Assembly: GCF_046156265.1 (NCBI RefSeq)
Contig: NZ_JAWDIR010000048.1
Span: forward strand, 1 to 64,000
Length of the DNA: 64,000 nt
Reading direction: 5' to 3'
Source of the DNA: CAMDHY01 sp046156265
Lineage (GTDB): Bacteria; Pseudomonadota; Alphaproteobacteria; Rhizobiales; Segnochrobactraceae
The translations under genes and the position numbers were made by a program. This document shows, one piece after another, positions 42,747-50,878 of the stretch (position 1 is its first letter; each line of letters starts with the position of its first letter). The notes beneath the pieces were generated by a model that saw only the letters and a program-made list of their open reading frames with translations, ran no database searches and had not been told where the DNA came from.

Positions 42747-44000
42747 TCACGAGCGATGCAGCACGTCCTGCCATTCCGGATGGCGGCCGATCTGCGCTTT
42801 CGCGAACGGGCACAAGGGGATGATGGCGACACCGCCCCGCCGCGCATCCTCGATCGCCTGTCGTACCAGCCGCTCGCCGACCTTGCGGCCACGCAGGGCG
42901 GCCGGCACCTCGGTGTGGTCGATGATGATCAGGCCCTCGCCGGCCCGGCTGTAGGTCATTTCCGCCTCGACGCCATCGACGATCAGCCGGTAGCGCCCCT
43001 TCGATGGGCCATCTTCCCGCTCGACGGTCACGTCTCCCACCGAGGCCGCGCTCCCTGCCTGCGCCGCGTCGGACGGGCGGACCTGGCGGGGCCGGCCGGG
43101 CGCGCATTCCAGAAGGTCGCGGTCCCATCCGCCCAGATCGGCTGCCGCCTCGTAGGTCGACACGAGGAAGGCCATCAGGGCTTCGTCGGGATCGGCGGCC
43201 GACTGCACGGCATCGTAGGGCAGCATGAACTCGGACAGGCCTTCATGCCAGAACGCCGCGTCGGGCCGCACCGCCGCCGCCCGGTAGCCGTTCGGGGCGG
43301 GATAGGCGTAGGCGTAGAAGGCGGGATAGTCGATGCCGTTGCCGCCCGGCCAGAAGCCCGCGGAGGACACCTCGCGGTCGTAGGCCTCCCGTGCCACGTC
43401 GTCCGGCAAGGCGGGGATGCCTGCCGGATGAAGCGGAGCCCGTCTTCCCGAAAAGCGCGTGACGGCGAGGTCGAGAGCGCCCCAGAACAGATGGACGGGG
43501 CTGGACTTGCCGACAAAGGAGGTGCGGAAGCGGCTGAGGACCCTCTCGATCGCCACCAGCGCCTGATGATAGCGGTGCACGGCGTCACGGTCATAGGGCC
43601 GGTCGCGGTGATCTTCGGCGAAGGGGACCGGGTTGGGGACCTCGTTGGGTTGGCCGTTGAAGGTCGGCGTCCCGCCGAGCTCCGAGATCAACCGCACGAA
43701 GCGCGCGTGGAACGCCGCCACGGTCATCGGCTCGAGGGCGAAGGACGATGTGCGACCGTCACCGCAGGTGCCGACCACCCGGTGCTCGCGAAGATCGAAC
43801 AGGATCTCGATGCCGGGGCCGTCGGGGATCGGCGAGGACGCCAAACCGATCGGCGTGACATAGAAGGTCGCGTTCCAGGAATGGTTCATCCACGGCGAGT
43901 GCGCCAGCCTGTACTTGCCAGCAATCTGAAGATAGAGATGCAGGGCGGAGAAGGTCTCGCGCCAGCTGAGATAATCGAGGTGAGGCCACCTGTTCGTCAT
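42747..44000 (-). CDS. DUF5996 protein fused to a YjdJ-type acetyltransferase domain
   Basis: 417 residues. Residues 1-310 match DUF5996 (PHLDYLSWRETFSALHLYLQ, HSPWMNHSWNATFYVTPIGL, VHLFWGALDLAVTRFSGR, FWHEGLSEFMLPYDAV). Residues about 325-417 (RYRLIVDGVEAEMTYSRAG, GLIIIDHTEVPAALRGRKVG, AIIPLCPFAKAQIGRHPEWQ) are a small GNAT-like domain of the COG2388 type. A Gly/Ala/Ser-rich linker (312-322) joins them. Usually these two exist as separate proteins. The frame is continuous, and no internal start with a good ribosome site is evident. Function of either part is unknown. Confidence 0.85.
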   Translation of the reverse strand: MTNRWPHLDYLSWRETFSALHLYLQIAGKYRLAHSPWMNHSWNATFYVTPIGLASSPIPDGPGIEILFDLREHRVVGTCGDGRTSSFALEPMTVAAFHARFVRLISELGGTPTFNGQPNEVPNPVPFAEDHRDRPYDRDAVHRYHQALVAIERVLSRFRTSFVGKSSPVHLFWGALDLAVTRFSGRRAPLHPAGIPALPDDVAREAYDREVSSAGFWPGGNGIDYPAFYAYAYPAPNGYRAAAVRPDAAFWHEGLSEFMLPYDAVQSAADPDEALMAFLVSTYEAAADLGGWDRDLLECAPGRPRQVRPSDAAQAGSAASVGDVTVEREDGPSKGRYRLIVDGVEAEMTYSRAGEGLIIIDHTEVPAALRGRKVGERLVRQAIEDARRGGVAIIPLCPFAKAQIGRHPEWQDVLHRS

Positions 44001-44092
44001 CTTGAGATCTCCGCTGGATATGTTGTCCCCCGCGAAACCCGGACGTCAGGTCACGGCTCGGTGCAACCGGTCATCATTCCCGGCCGGCTGGC

Positions 44093-45028
44093 TCAATCCG
44101 GAAGCGGAATGTGCTCCGCCCGGTCGCCCTCCGGCAGGTCGAAGCGGCCGTTGCCCCAGTCCCCGGCGCGCCACTCGGCCTTGGCGGCCTCGATGCGCTC
44201 CTCGGACGAGGCGACGAAGTTCCACCAGATGTAGCGCGGTCCGCCGAGCGTCGCGCCGCCGAGGATCATCAGCCGCGCGCCCTGGGCCCCGGCCGCGACG
44301 GTGATCCTGTCCCGGGGACGGAAGACCATCATCCGGCCCGCCTCGAAATCCTGGCCGGCGATCGAGATCGAACCCTCGACGATGTAGATGCCCCGGTCTT
44401 CGTGATCGTCCGGCATCGGCAGCCGGCTGCCCGCCTCGAGCTTCACGTCCGCATAGAAGGTCTCCGAGAACATTCGTGCGGGCGCCACCATGCCGTAGGC
44501 GGTCCCGAGAATGAGCCGGACCGAGATGCCGCGATCCTCGAGCACAGGCAGCGTTTCCTTCGGGTGATGGTCGAAGGTGGGCGCCACATCTTCGTGTGTA
44601 TCGGGCAGGGCCAGCCAGGTCTGGATCCCGAACAAGCCATTGGGACCGCTCCGGGCGGCCGCGGAGGTTCGCTCCGAGTGCGTCACGCCACGGCCAGCCA
44701 CCATCCAGTTCAGCGCGCCGGGGCGAATGATCTGGTCGGCGCCGGTGCTGTCCCGGTGATGGAAGTCGCCCCGATAGAGGTAGGTGACGGTGGCGAGCCC
44801 GATATGCGGGTGCGGGCGGACATCGATGCCCTGCCCGGTGAGGAGTTCGGCCGGACCGGCCTGGTCGAAGAAGATGAACGGCCCGACCATCTGCCGCTTC
44901 GGCGCCGGCAAGGCTCGCCGGACCTCGAACCCGCCGAGGTCGCGGGCACGAGGCACGATGACGGTTTCGATCGAGTCGATGCCGACCTCGTCGGGGCAGC
45001 CAGGTTCAATTGCCGGGTTCCAGCTCAT
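44093..45028 (-). CDS. Pirin family protein
   Basis: 311-residue bicupin. HPHIGLATVTYLYRGDFHHR carries the His ligands for the metal, ERTSAAARSGPNGLFGIQTW follows, and the second cupin has DRGIYIVEGSISIAGQDFEA. Family members include quercetinase-like enzymes and redox sensors. ATG 45028 is chosen because AGGAAG precedes it. Transcribed toward DUF5996-GNAT with a 92-base gap, so they may form one unit. Confidence 0.9.
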   Translation of the reverse strand: MSWNPAIEPGCPDEVGIDSIETVIVPRARDLGGFEVRRALPAPKRQMVGPFIFFDQAGPAELLTGQGIDVRPHPHIGLATVTYLYRGDFHHRDSTGADQIIRPGALNWMVAGRGVTHSERTSAAARSGPNGLFGIQTWLALPDTHEDVAPTFDHHPKETLPVLEDRGISVRLILGTAYGMVAPARMFSETFYADVKLEAGSRLPMPDDHEDRGIYIVEGSISIAGQDFEAGRMMVFRPRDRITVAAGAQGARLMILGGATLGGPRYIWWNFVASSEERIEAAKAEWRAGDWGNGRFDLPEGDRAEHIPLPD

Positions 45029-45297
45029 GCGCGTCTTCCTATCCAGAGCGTCCGGGCGGCCTCGCTTCAGCCGATGAGGCAACAAGATCCCGAGCGACGC
45101 TCACTGCCCGAAAAGGTTCGGGCGGTGCTGATCGGCTGAGGGGTGAAGTAACGAGCCGACATCTGCGCGGCTAGCTCCGAGCGACGTCACGCTGTGTCGC
45201 GCTTGGCGGAACGCCATGCGATGTCATCGAGCAAGGCTGCTCGGCGCGACACCAACGACGAGGGCTGCTTTCCGGCGCGACTCCGCCCAATCGTGCC

Positions 45298-46191
45298 CTA
45301 CCGATCGAGACCCCAAAGCTGAGGATTGCGCTCGAAATGCTCGATCAGCATTTCGGTGAGGACGCGCAGTTTTCGCGACGGGTGCCGACCCGGCGGGCGA
45401 ACGACATAAGCGCCCGCCGAGGGTGGCGGGTAGCGTGTCATGATCGGAACGAGCGCGCCGGACCTGACGTAGTCATAGGTGATGCAGTCGGGAAGCCAGG
45501 CGATGCCGAGTCCTGCTGCCGCAGCAGCAGCGAGCGCCGTGGCGTTGTCTGCCTTGAAGCGGCCTTGTGGCTGAACCGAGACGATCTTCTCCCCATCCAT
45601 GAAAAGCCAGGTTTCGGTCCCCTGCATCAGTGACTGATGAGTGACGATCTCGTCCGGAGTCTCTGGAAAACCGTGAGCCTGAATGTAGTCGGGGCTCGCC
45701 ACAAGCTTTCCATAGATTGGTCCAACACGCCTTGCGAGGAGGCTGGAGTCCTGGAGGTAACCGACCCTGAGGGCGCAATCGAACCCCTCCCCGACGAGGT
45801 CAACGATGCGGTCGCTGTAGGTGGAATGGATGTGGAGCTTGGGGTTACGGCGCGCCATTTCCGCGAGCACAGGGGCGAAGTGGGTCGGGCCGAAGGAATG
45901 CGGCAGCGCCACCCGGAAGTGGCCGCGGAGATCACCGGTGGGCAGGATCGTTTCCCTGGCCGCATCGATCTCGGCCCCAACTCTGGCTGCGTGGTCGCGA
46001 AACGTCAGCCCGGCTTCCGTCAGACCCGCACCGCGGGTGGTCCGTGCGACAAGCTGGACGCCGAGTTCCGCTTCAAGCCGGAAAAGCCGCCGGCTGACGA
46101 TGGACTTTGAGACGCCGAGCCGTCGCGCAGCAGCCGAAACGCCCCCGGCATCTGCGACTTCCACGAACGTCTGCAGGTCGTCGAGGTCCAT
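45298..46191 (-). CDS. LysR-family transcriptional regulator
   Basis: 297 residues, HTH at 1-60 (MDLDDLQTFVEVADAGGVSA, AARRLGVSKSIVSRRLFRLE), with a substrate-binding domain of the LrhA/CrgA-like type (FRVALPHSFGPTHFAPVLAE, GEGFDCALRVGYLQDSSLLA, AAAGLGIAWLPDCI). ATG 46191 is the usual start. Divergent from the isochorismatase-like hydrolase at 46344 with a 152-base gap, and so its likely regulator. Confidence 0.9.
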   Translation of the reverse strand: MDLDDLQTFVEVADAGGVSAAARRLGVSKSIVSRRLFRLEAELGVQLVARTTRGAGLTEAGLTFRDHAARVGAEIDAARETILPTGDLRGHFRVALPHSFGPTHFAPVLAEMARRNPKLHIHSTYSDRIVDLVGEGFDCALRVGYLQDSSLLARRVGPIYGKLVASPDYIQAHGFPETPDEIVTHQSLMQGTETWLFMDGEKIVSVQPQGRFKADNATALAAAAAAGLGIAWLPDCITYDYVRSGALVPIMTRYPPPSAGAYVVRPPGRHPSRKLRVLTEMLIEHFERNPQLWGLDR

Positions 46192-46343
46192 TCGGCGTTC
46201 CCCAATGCGCGACACAGTTTGACAGGATCGAAACCTATCACAGCATTCGCCGGAATGACAAAGTCCACGCCACGTCGCCAGCACCGCGTTCAATCGTGTC
46301 TGGCTAAACTCCGGCCTCACAGTGAACAGTTGGCAAATATATC

Positions 46344-46997
46344 ATGACACATCGCAATGGTCTCGGCTCCCTTCTTCGCCCATCCGATTCTGTCCTTGTC
46401 CTGATCGACCACCAGCCCTACCAGCTGGCGAACCTGAACAGCCACGATCCGCATAGTGTGGTCAACAATTCGACAGCGCTGGCGAAGGCCGCGAAGGTCT
46501 TCGGCGTCCCCACCATCCTCACCACCGTGGTCGCGGATCGCGGCGGGCGGATCTTTCCGCAGATCACCGACGTCTTTCCGGGTCACGAGGTGATCGACCG
46601 GACCCTGATCAACACCTGGGAGGATCCGAAGGTGGTCGACGTGGTCAGGGCGACGGGTCGCAAGCAGCTGGTGCTGGCCGGCCTGTGGACCGAGGTCTGC
46701 GTGGCGATGCCGGCGATCCAGGCGGCCGGCGAGGGTTGGGACGTGACCGTCGTCACCGATGCGTCCGGAGCCGTTTCCACCGAGGCGCATCAAGTCGCCA
46801 TTCAGCGCATGATCGCGGCCGGCGTGAACATGACCACCTGGATGGCGCTCGCCGCCGAATGGCAGCGCGACTGGGCTCGGGGCGAGACCGCCACCGCGTT
46901 GAACCAGGTCATCATCCAGCACGCCGCCGGCAGCGGCATCGCCTACCTGTGGGAGCAGCAACTCCTCAACACGCCGGTGGCGACCCAGGCGGGCTGA
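46344..46997 (+). CDS. Isochorismatase-like cysteine hydrolase (YcaC type)
   Basis: 217 residues. SVLVLIDHQPYQLAN contains the catalytic Asp, TGRKQLVLAGLWTEVCVAMP the catalytic Cys (VCV) and nearby Lys, and VVTDASGAVSTEAHQVAIQR the cis-peptide/substrate loop. This Asp-Lys-Cys set belongs to the isochorismatase-like amidohydrolases, of which YcaC-type members form oligomers with unknown substrates. Probably induced through the divergent LysR. Confidence 0.9.
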   Translation: MTHRNGLGSLLRPSDSVLVLIDHQPYQLANLNSHDPHSVVNNSTALAKAAKVFGVPTILTTVVADRGGRIFPQITDVFPGHEVIDRTLINTWEDPKVVDVVRATGRKQLVLAGLWTEVCVAMPAIQAAGEGWDVTVVTDASGAVSTEAHQVAIQRMIAAGVNMTTWMALAAEWQRDWARGETATALNQVIIQHAAGSGIAYLWEQQLLNTPVATQAG

Positions 46998-47023
46998 CCG
47001 GGGCCCATGTGCGGAGGGCCACC

Positions 47024-47212
47024 ATGACGACCGGTCGCGGGGCCCGACCCCAAGGAGGGGCGCGTGGCATCCGGTTGGAGACGACACAGTTCGAGGCTGA
47101 AGCGGAGGCCGATGAGCTGAAGGGCCGATGGTGGCTCCGATGCGTTCCGCCCTCGGATGTTCAACGAATAATGGACGGCCTGCAAAGCCACGCCATCAAG
47201 CGCTTGGAATGA
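47024..47212 (+). CDS. Small hypothetical protein
   Basis: 62 codons from ATG 47024, ending RIMDGLQSHAIKRLE. Basic start, acidic middle (TTQFEAEAEADELKGRWWLR); no known domain. No strong ribosome site, although GGAGGG lies at about 47013-47018. It ends just before the tRNA. It may be real or chance. Confidence 0.35.
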   Translation: MTTGRGARPQGGARGIRLETTQFEAEAEADELKGRWWLRCVPPSDVQRIMDGLQSHAIKRLE

Positions 47213-47213
47213 A

Positions 47214-47289
47214 TGGCGCTCCCTAGGGGACTCGAACCCCTGTTTTCGCCGTGAGAGGGCGACGTCCTAGACCGCTAGACGAAGGGAGC
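47214..47289 (-). tRNA. tRNA-Glu (anticodon CTC)
   Basis: Reads on the minus strand from 47289. The acceptor GCTCCCT pairs with AGGGAGC, the T loop GGTTCGAGTCC is canonical, the anticodon arm TCGCC-CTCTCAC-GGCGA gives CTC (47253-47255), and CCA is encoded (47214-47216). Total 76 bases. No gene fragment repeating its 3' end is visible nearby. Confidence 0.95.
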
Positions 47290-47756
47290 GCGGAGCCGCG
47301 CGAGGCGACTGGACGGGGGCTGTCTAGCCGTTCGGAAGCGCCAATGCAAGCGCCCGCGATCGGAACCAGACGGGTCGCTGCGCGCCAGGCGACGCCCGCG
47401 CGTCACCGCCCGTGCGGCGCCCCCCCCATCGCCGCGGGCAGCGCTGCGGCGCGGCCGCGGCTCTCACGTCCCGGCGCAACCAAAGCCACGGATTGGTCTC
47501 GTTGATCGGCCACGCGGTCGGCATGTCGACCGGCTTCGAACGATGAGTACAAGGTATCACCAGCGTATTTTTGTAAAACGGGATGACTCTTGCTTGATAT
47601 CGACTCTCCGCTCGGGGACGAAACCTCTTGCCGCACTGCAAAACCTTCACGAAGCCACTTGTCTCACCAAGCATCTCGGCCCACACTTTTGGCGCGAGCC
47701 CGCGAAGAGGCTCGGTCGCACCGGCCGTCGCGCCGGTGCAGGGGAGGAGATCGACA
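47290..47756. other. Gap upstream of the sugar dehydrogenase
   Basis: 467 bases with no credible gene. The 3' part must hold the promoter of the dehydrogenase gene, but I see no clear -35/-10 pair. It contains GC-rich tracts around 47395-47465 and a more AT-rich part at 47540-47590. Confidence 0.5.
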
Positions 47757-49061
47757 ATGTCTGCAACGCGCCTCGCGTGGGGAGTAGGGACCTCGAAGGT
47801 CGGCCCGTGGCTGGCGGGAGCGTGCGCGCTCGCCGTCGCCGCAATGCCCGCACTCGCCCAGGAACCCCCCGCCGTCACTCCGGACAACCTCGAAAAGCTC
47901 GGCAACTTCCAGGTCACCGGCACGCCCCTCGACATTCCGACGATCGACCAGGGGGGCGAGAAGGCGGCCCGGCTTCGCGACATCGCGGCGAAGATCAAGG
48001 TGCCCGACGGCTTCAAGGTCGAGCTGTTCGCCATCGTCCCCGACGCCCGCCAAATGGCGGTCGGCAACAATGTCGGCGTCGTCTTCGTCGGCACCCGCAA
48101 GACCAAGGCCTGGGCCGTCACCGACCGCGACGGCGACGGCGTTGCCGACGAGGTGAAGGAATTCGCCCCCTCCGTCGCCAAGAAGGTGCCGAACGGCGTC
48201 TGCTTCTCGAAGGACGGCTTCCTGTTCATCGCCGAGCACAACCGCGTGCTCGTCTATCCGGCCGCCGAGTTCTTCTACGAGACGCCGGACGTGGCGGTGT
48301 TCCCGGTGGGCGAGCAGCTCATTCCGACGAGCGAGGAGAGCTTCAACCACGGTGCCCGCGTCTGCGCCATCGGCCCGGACAACCGGCTCTACATCGCCCT
48401 CGGCCAGCCCTTCAACGTACCGCCACCGGAGAAGGCCGAGCTCTACGAGAAGGAAGGGATCGGCGGCATCATCTCGATGGGGCGTGACGGCACCGATCGC
48501 CAGGTCTACGCCCGCGGCATCCGCAACTCCGTCGGCATCGCCTTCAATCCGGCGAACGGCCAGTTGTGGTTCACCGACAACCAGGTCGACGGCATGGGCG
48601 ACGACATCCCGCCCGGCGAGCTCAACCGTGCCACCGGCCCGGGCCAGCACTTCGGCTTTCCCTGGTATGGCGGCGGCAACACCCGCACCGTCGAATACAA
48701 GGATTCCGAGCCGCCGGCCGACGCGATCTTCCCGGAGGTCGAGATGGTGGCGCACGCCGCCGATCTCGGTCTCAGCTTCTATACGGGCGATGCGTTCCCG
48801 CAGAAATACCGCGGTGGCATCTTCTCCGCCCAGCACGGCTCGTGGAACCGCACCACGCCGGTCGGAGCCCGGGTGATGTTCACGCCGCTGAACGAAGACG
48901 GCTCGGCCGGCGAGGCGGAGGTGTTCGCGGAGGGCTGGCTCGACGAGAAGACCGGCCGCTATCTCGGCCGCCCGGTGGACGTGCAGCCCTATCTCGACGG
49001 CTCGCTGCTCGTCTCCGACGACCTCACCGGCGCGATCTGGCGCATCTCCTACGGCGACTGA
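47757..49061 (+). CDS. PQQ-dependent sugar (sorbosone) dehydrogenase family protein
   Basis: 434 residues with a signal peptide (hydrophobic stretch 16-34, cleavage after ALA), so periplasmic. The beta-propeller shows IKVPDGFKVELFAIVPDARQ, GIRNSVGIAFNPANGQLWFT, DDIPPGELNRATGPGQHFGF and RYLGRPVDVQPYLDGSLLVS, typical of the soluble PQQ glucose/sorbosone dehydrogenase-like group. GGGGAGGAG precedes ATG 47757 by seven bases. A cytochrome c gene follows and is the likely electron acceptor. Cofactor and substrate are inferred from family. Confidence 0.88.
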   Translation: MSATRLAWGVGTSKVGPWLAGACALAVAAMPALAQEPPAVTPDNLEKLGNFQVTGTPLDIPTIDQGGEKAARLRDIAAKIKVPDGFKVELFAIVPDARQMAVGNNVGVVFVGTRKTKAWAVTDRDGDGVADEVKEFAPSVAKKVPNGVCFSKDGFLFIAEHNRVLVYPAAEFFYETPDVAVFPVGEQLIPTSEESFNHGARVCAIGPDNRLYIALGQPFNVPPPEKAELYEKEGIGGIISMGRDGTDRQVYARGIRNSVGIAFNPANGQLWFTDNQVDGMGDDIPPGELNRATGPGQHFGFPWYGGGNTRTVEYKDSEPPADAIFPEVEMVAHAADLGLSFYTGDAFPQKYRGGIFSAQHGSWNRTTPVGARVMFTPLNEDGSAGEAEVFAEGWLDEKTGRYLGRPVDVQPYLDGSLLVSDDLTGAIWRISYGD

Positions 49062-49067
49062 GGCGCG

Positions 49068-49096
49068 AGGCCCGCGGCGTTCGCCGTCGCGGGCCT
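49068..49096 (+). terminator. Hairpin after the sugar dehydrogenase
   Basis: A perfect nine-base stem (49068-49076 with 49088-49096), with extra pairing in the loop, lies just after the stop at 49061. The following sequence is only mildly T-rich, so read-through to the cytochrome gene is possible. Confidence 0.45.
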
Positions 49097-49186
49097 TCGC
49101 CTTCGTTGCCGGAGTGGCGCCCGTCCCTGCGTCTCTCGTGCCGCAGTCATCCGCCCAGTCGACCCGTGATCCTGTGGAAGCCGACC

Positions 49187-49534
49187 ATGCCCCATCAGAC
49201 CGCCCGGCGGCGTCACGCCGGCGCCGCGGCCCTCGTTTTCCTGGCCGGTCTCGCCGCGGCCGACGCCCGCGCGGACGCCGCCGCCGGCCGCGCCAAGGCA
49301 GACCAGATGTGCGCCACCTGCCACGGCTTCGATGGCGTCTCGCAGTTGCCGAACGCTCCCACCCTCGCCGGCCAGCCGGAGATCTACCTGCAGGAATCGC
49401 TCAACGCCTACCGCACCGGCCGTCGCCAGCACGAGATGATGACCGTGGTGGCGAAGGACCTCACCGACCAGGATGTCGCCAACCTCGCCACCTGGTACGC
49501 CTCGATCGGCTTCACGGTGTCGGTGCCGCCCTGA
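49187..49534 (+). CDS. Exported class I cytochrome c
   Basis: 115 residues. A signal peptide (AALVFLAGLAAADARA) is followed by CATCH (haem c site). A Met in the HEMMTVVAKDL region is the probable second ligand, and the C-terminal helix is QDVANLATWYASIGF. Similar in layout to small subunits that accept electrons from periplasmic dehydrogenases, so it likely pairs with the PQQ enzyme 125 bases upstream. Ribosome site GGAAG is weak but well placed. Confidence 0.85.
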   Translation: MPHQTARRRHAGAAALVFLAGLAAADARADAAAGRAKADQMCATCHGFDGVSQLPNAPTLAGQPEIYLQESLNAYRTGRRQHEMMTVVAKDLTDQDVANLATWYASIGFTVSVPP

Positions 49535-49718
49535 AGCGCCATCACATCGGCTTCGCCGAACCGACAGGGCACCGCTGCGCGGAGCCGCGTGCGCCGCAGC
49601 ATCTCATATGCTGCATAGCAGCAATGCCCGCGGCGGGTTAGCTCACGCCGCGTGGTGGGACTATCTATCACTTCGGAAACGTCCGGCGGGCTCCCGTTCT
49701 TCAAGAGGAGCACCTCCG

Positions 49719-49883
49719 ATGCTGAAGCCCTTCGCAAAGCGGATCTCCGCGGCCCTCAAGCGGGCGCGCGACTTCGATCCCGAGTATGACTACCTGAGCG
49801 AGGCGATGGACCTCGTCGACCTCGAGCGCCGCCAGCGCGAGATCGACCACGGCCTGTTCCGTCGCCGCCCGTTCTCGTTCTGA
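49719..49883 (+). CDS. DUF3563 family small protein
   Basis: 54 residues, MLKPFAKRISAALKRARDFD then YDYLSEAMDLVDLERRQREI and a short basic end. This is the DUF3563 pattern (YLSEA-DLVDLERRQR-ID). AGAGGAG precedes ATG 49719. Helical and soluble; function unknown in the family. Confidence 0.8.
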   Translation: MLKPFAKRISAALKRARDFDPEYDYLSEAMDLVDLERRQREIDHGLFRRRPFSF

Positions 49884-50058
49884 TACCTCGCTAGGCCTGA
49901 AGCGCGACGTCGCCAGACGCGACGTCGCGAGTGCCCGACGATCGCCCGGCCCCGCCGGGCCAGGCGCCGGGGTTGCCGAACCGGCCTGCGCCGATCAAGG
50001 TGCCGCTGCCCGCCGCAACACGCGGACGGGCCGGTATCAGGCAGCGGGAGCGGACGGC

Positions 50059-50847
50059 ATGGCGGCGATCGACCTCGGCATTGCGGGCCGCACGGCCTTG
50101 GTCTGCGGCGCCAGCAAGGGCCTCGGCCGCGCCTGCGCCGATTCCCTCGCCCAGGCCGGCGTGACGGTCACGATCGTTGCCCGCGGCGCCACGGCGCTCG
50201 AGGCCGCCGCCCGCGAGATCTCGGCCGCCACCGGCTCGACCGTCCACCCGGTCGCCGCCGACGTGACGACGGCCGGCGGCCGCGCCGCCGTGCTTGCCGC
50301 CTGCCCCTCCCCCGACATCCTCGTCACCAATGCCGGCGGCCCGCCGCCCGGCGACTTCCGCGACTGGGACGAGACGGCCTGGCACGCGGCGCTCGAGGCC
50401 AACATGGTGACGCCGATCATGCTGATCCGCGCCACCGTCGACGGCATGGCGCACCGCGGCTTCGGCCGCATCATCAACATCACGTCGGCCGCCGTGAAGG
50501 CACCGATCGACGTGCTCGGCCTCTCGAACGGCGCCCGCGCCGGCCTTACCGGCTTCGTCGCCGGCCTCGCCCGCCAGGTCGCCCGCGACGGCGTGACGAT
50601 CAACAACCTGCTGCCCGGCCCGTTCGAGACCGACAGGCTGCGCACCACGGTCGAGGCGGCGGCCAGGCGCGAGGGCGTCGACACCGACGCGCTGATGGAC
50701 CGCCGCCGCGGGGCGAACCCGACGCGGCGCTTCGGCCGGCCGGAGGAGTTCGGCATGATGTGCGCCTTCATCGCCAGCGCCCACGCCGGCTACATGACCG
50801 GCCAGAACATCCTCCTCGACGGCGGCTCCTACCCCGGAACGCTCTGA
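50059..50847 (+). CDS. SDR-family protein lacking the catalytic Tyr/Lys
   Basis: 262 residues. The Rossmann motif GASKGLG (17-23) and NAGG (91-94) are present, and Ser143 of the active site remains. Where SDR enzymes have YxxxK, this protein has SNGAR (156-160), so Tyr and Lys are replaced by Ser and Arg. The subgroup I recall as BKR-like SDR-like has the same imperfect tetrad. It may use another mechanism, or bind a nucleotide without catalysis. Often misnamed 3-oxoacyl-ACP reductase. Confidence 0.88.
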   Translation: MAAIDLGIAGRTALVCGASKGLGRACADSLAQAGVTVTIVARGATALEAAAREISAATGSTVHPVAADVTTAGGRAAVLAACPSPDILVTNAGGPPPGDFRDWDETAWHAALEANMVTPIMLIRATVDGMAHRGFGRIINITSAAVKAPIDVLGLSNGARAGLTGFVAGLARQVARDGVTINNLLPGPFETDRLRTTVEAAARREGVDTDALMDRRRGANPTRRFGRPEEFGMMCAFIASAHAGYMTGQNILLDGGSYPGTL

Positions 50848-50878
50848 CACCGTCCCAGCCGGTTGCCCCCGCCGGGCT

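Noticed and set aside
47214..47289. tRNA-Glu as an integration site for an element to its left or right
   Set aside because: I found no repeated tRNA 3' end and no integrase in the window.
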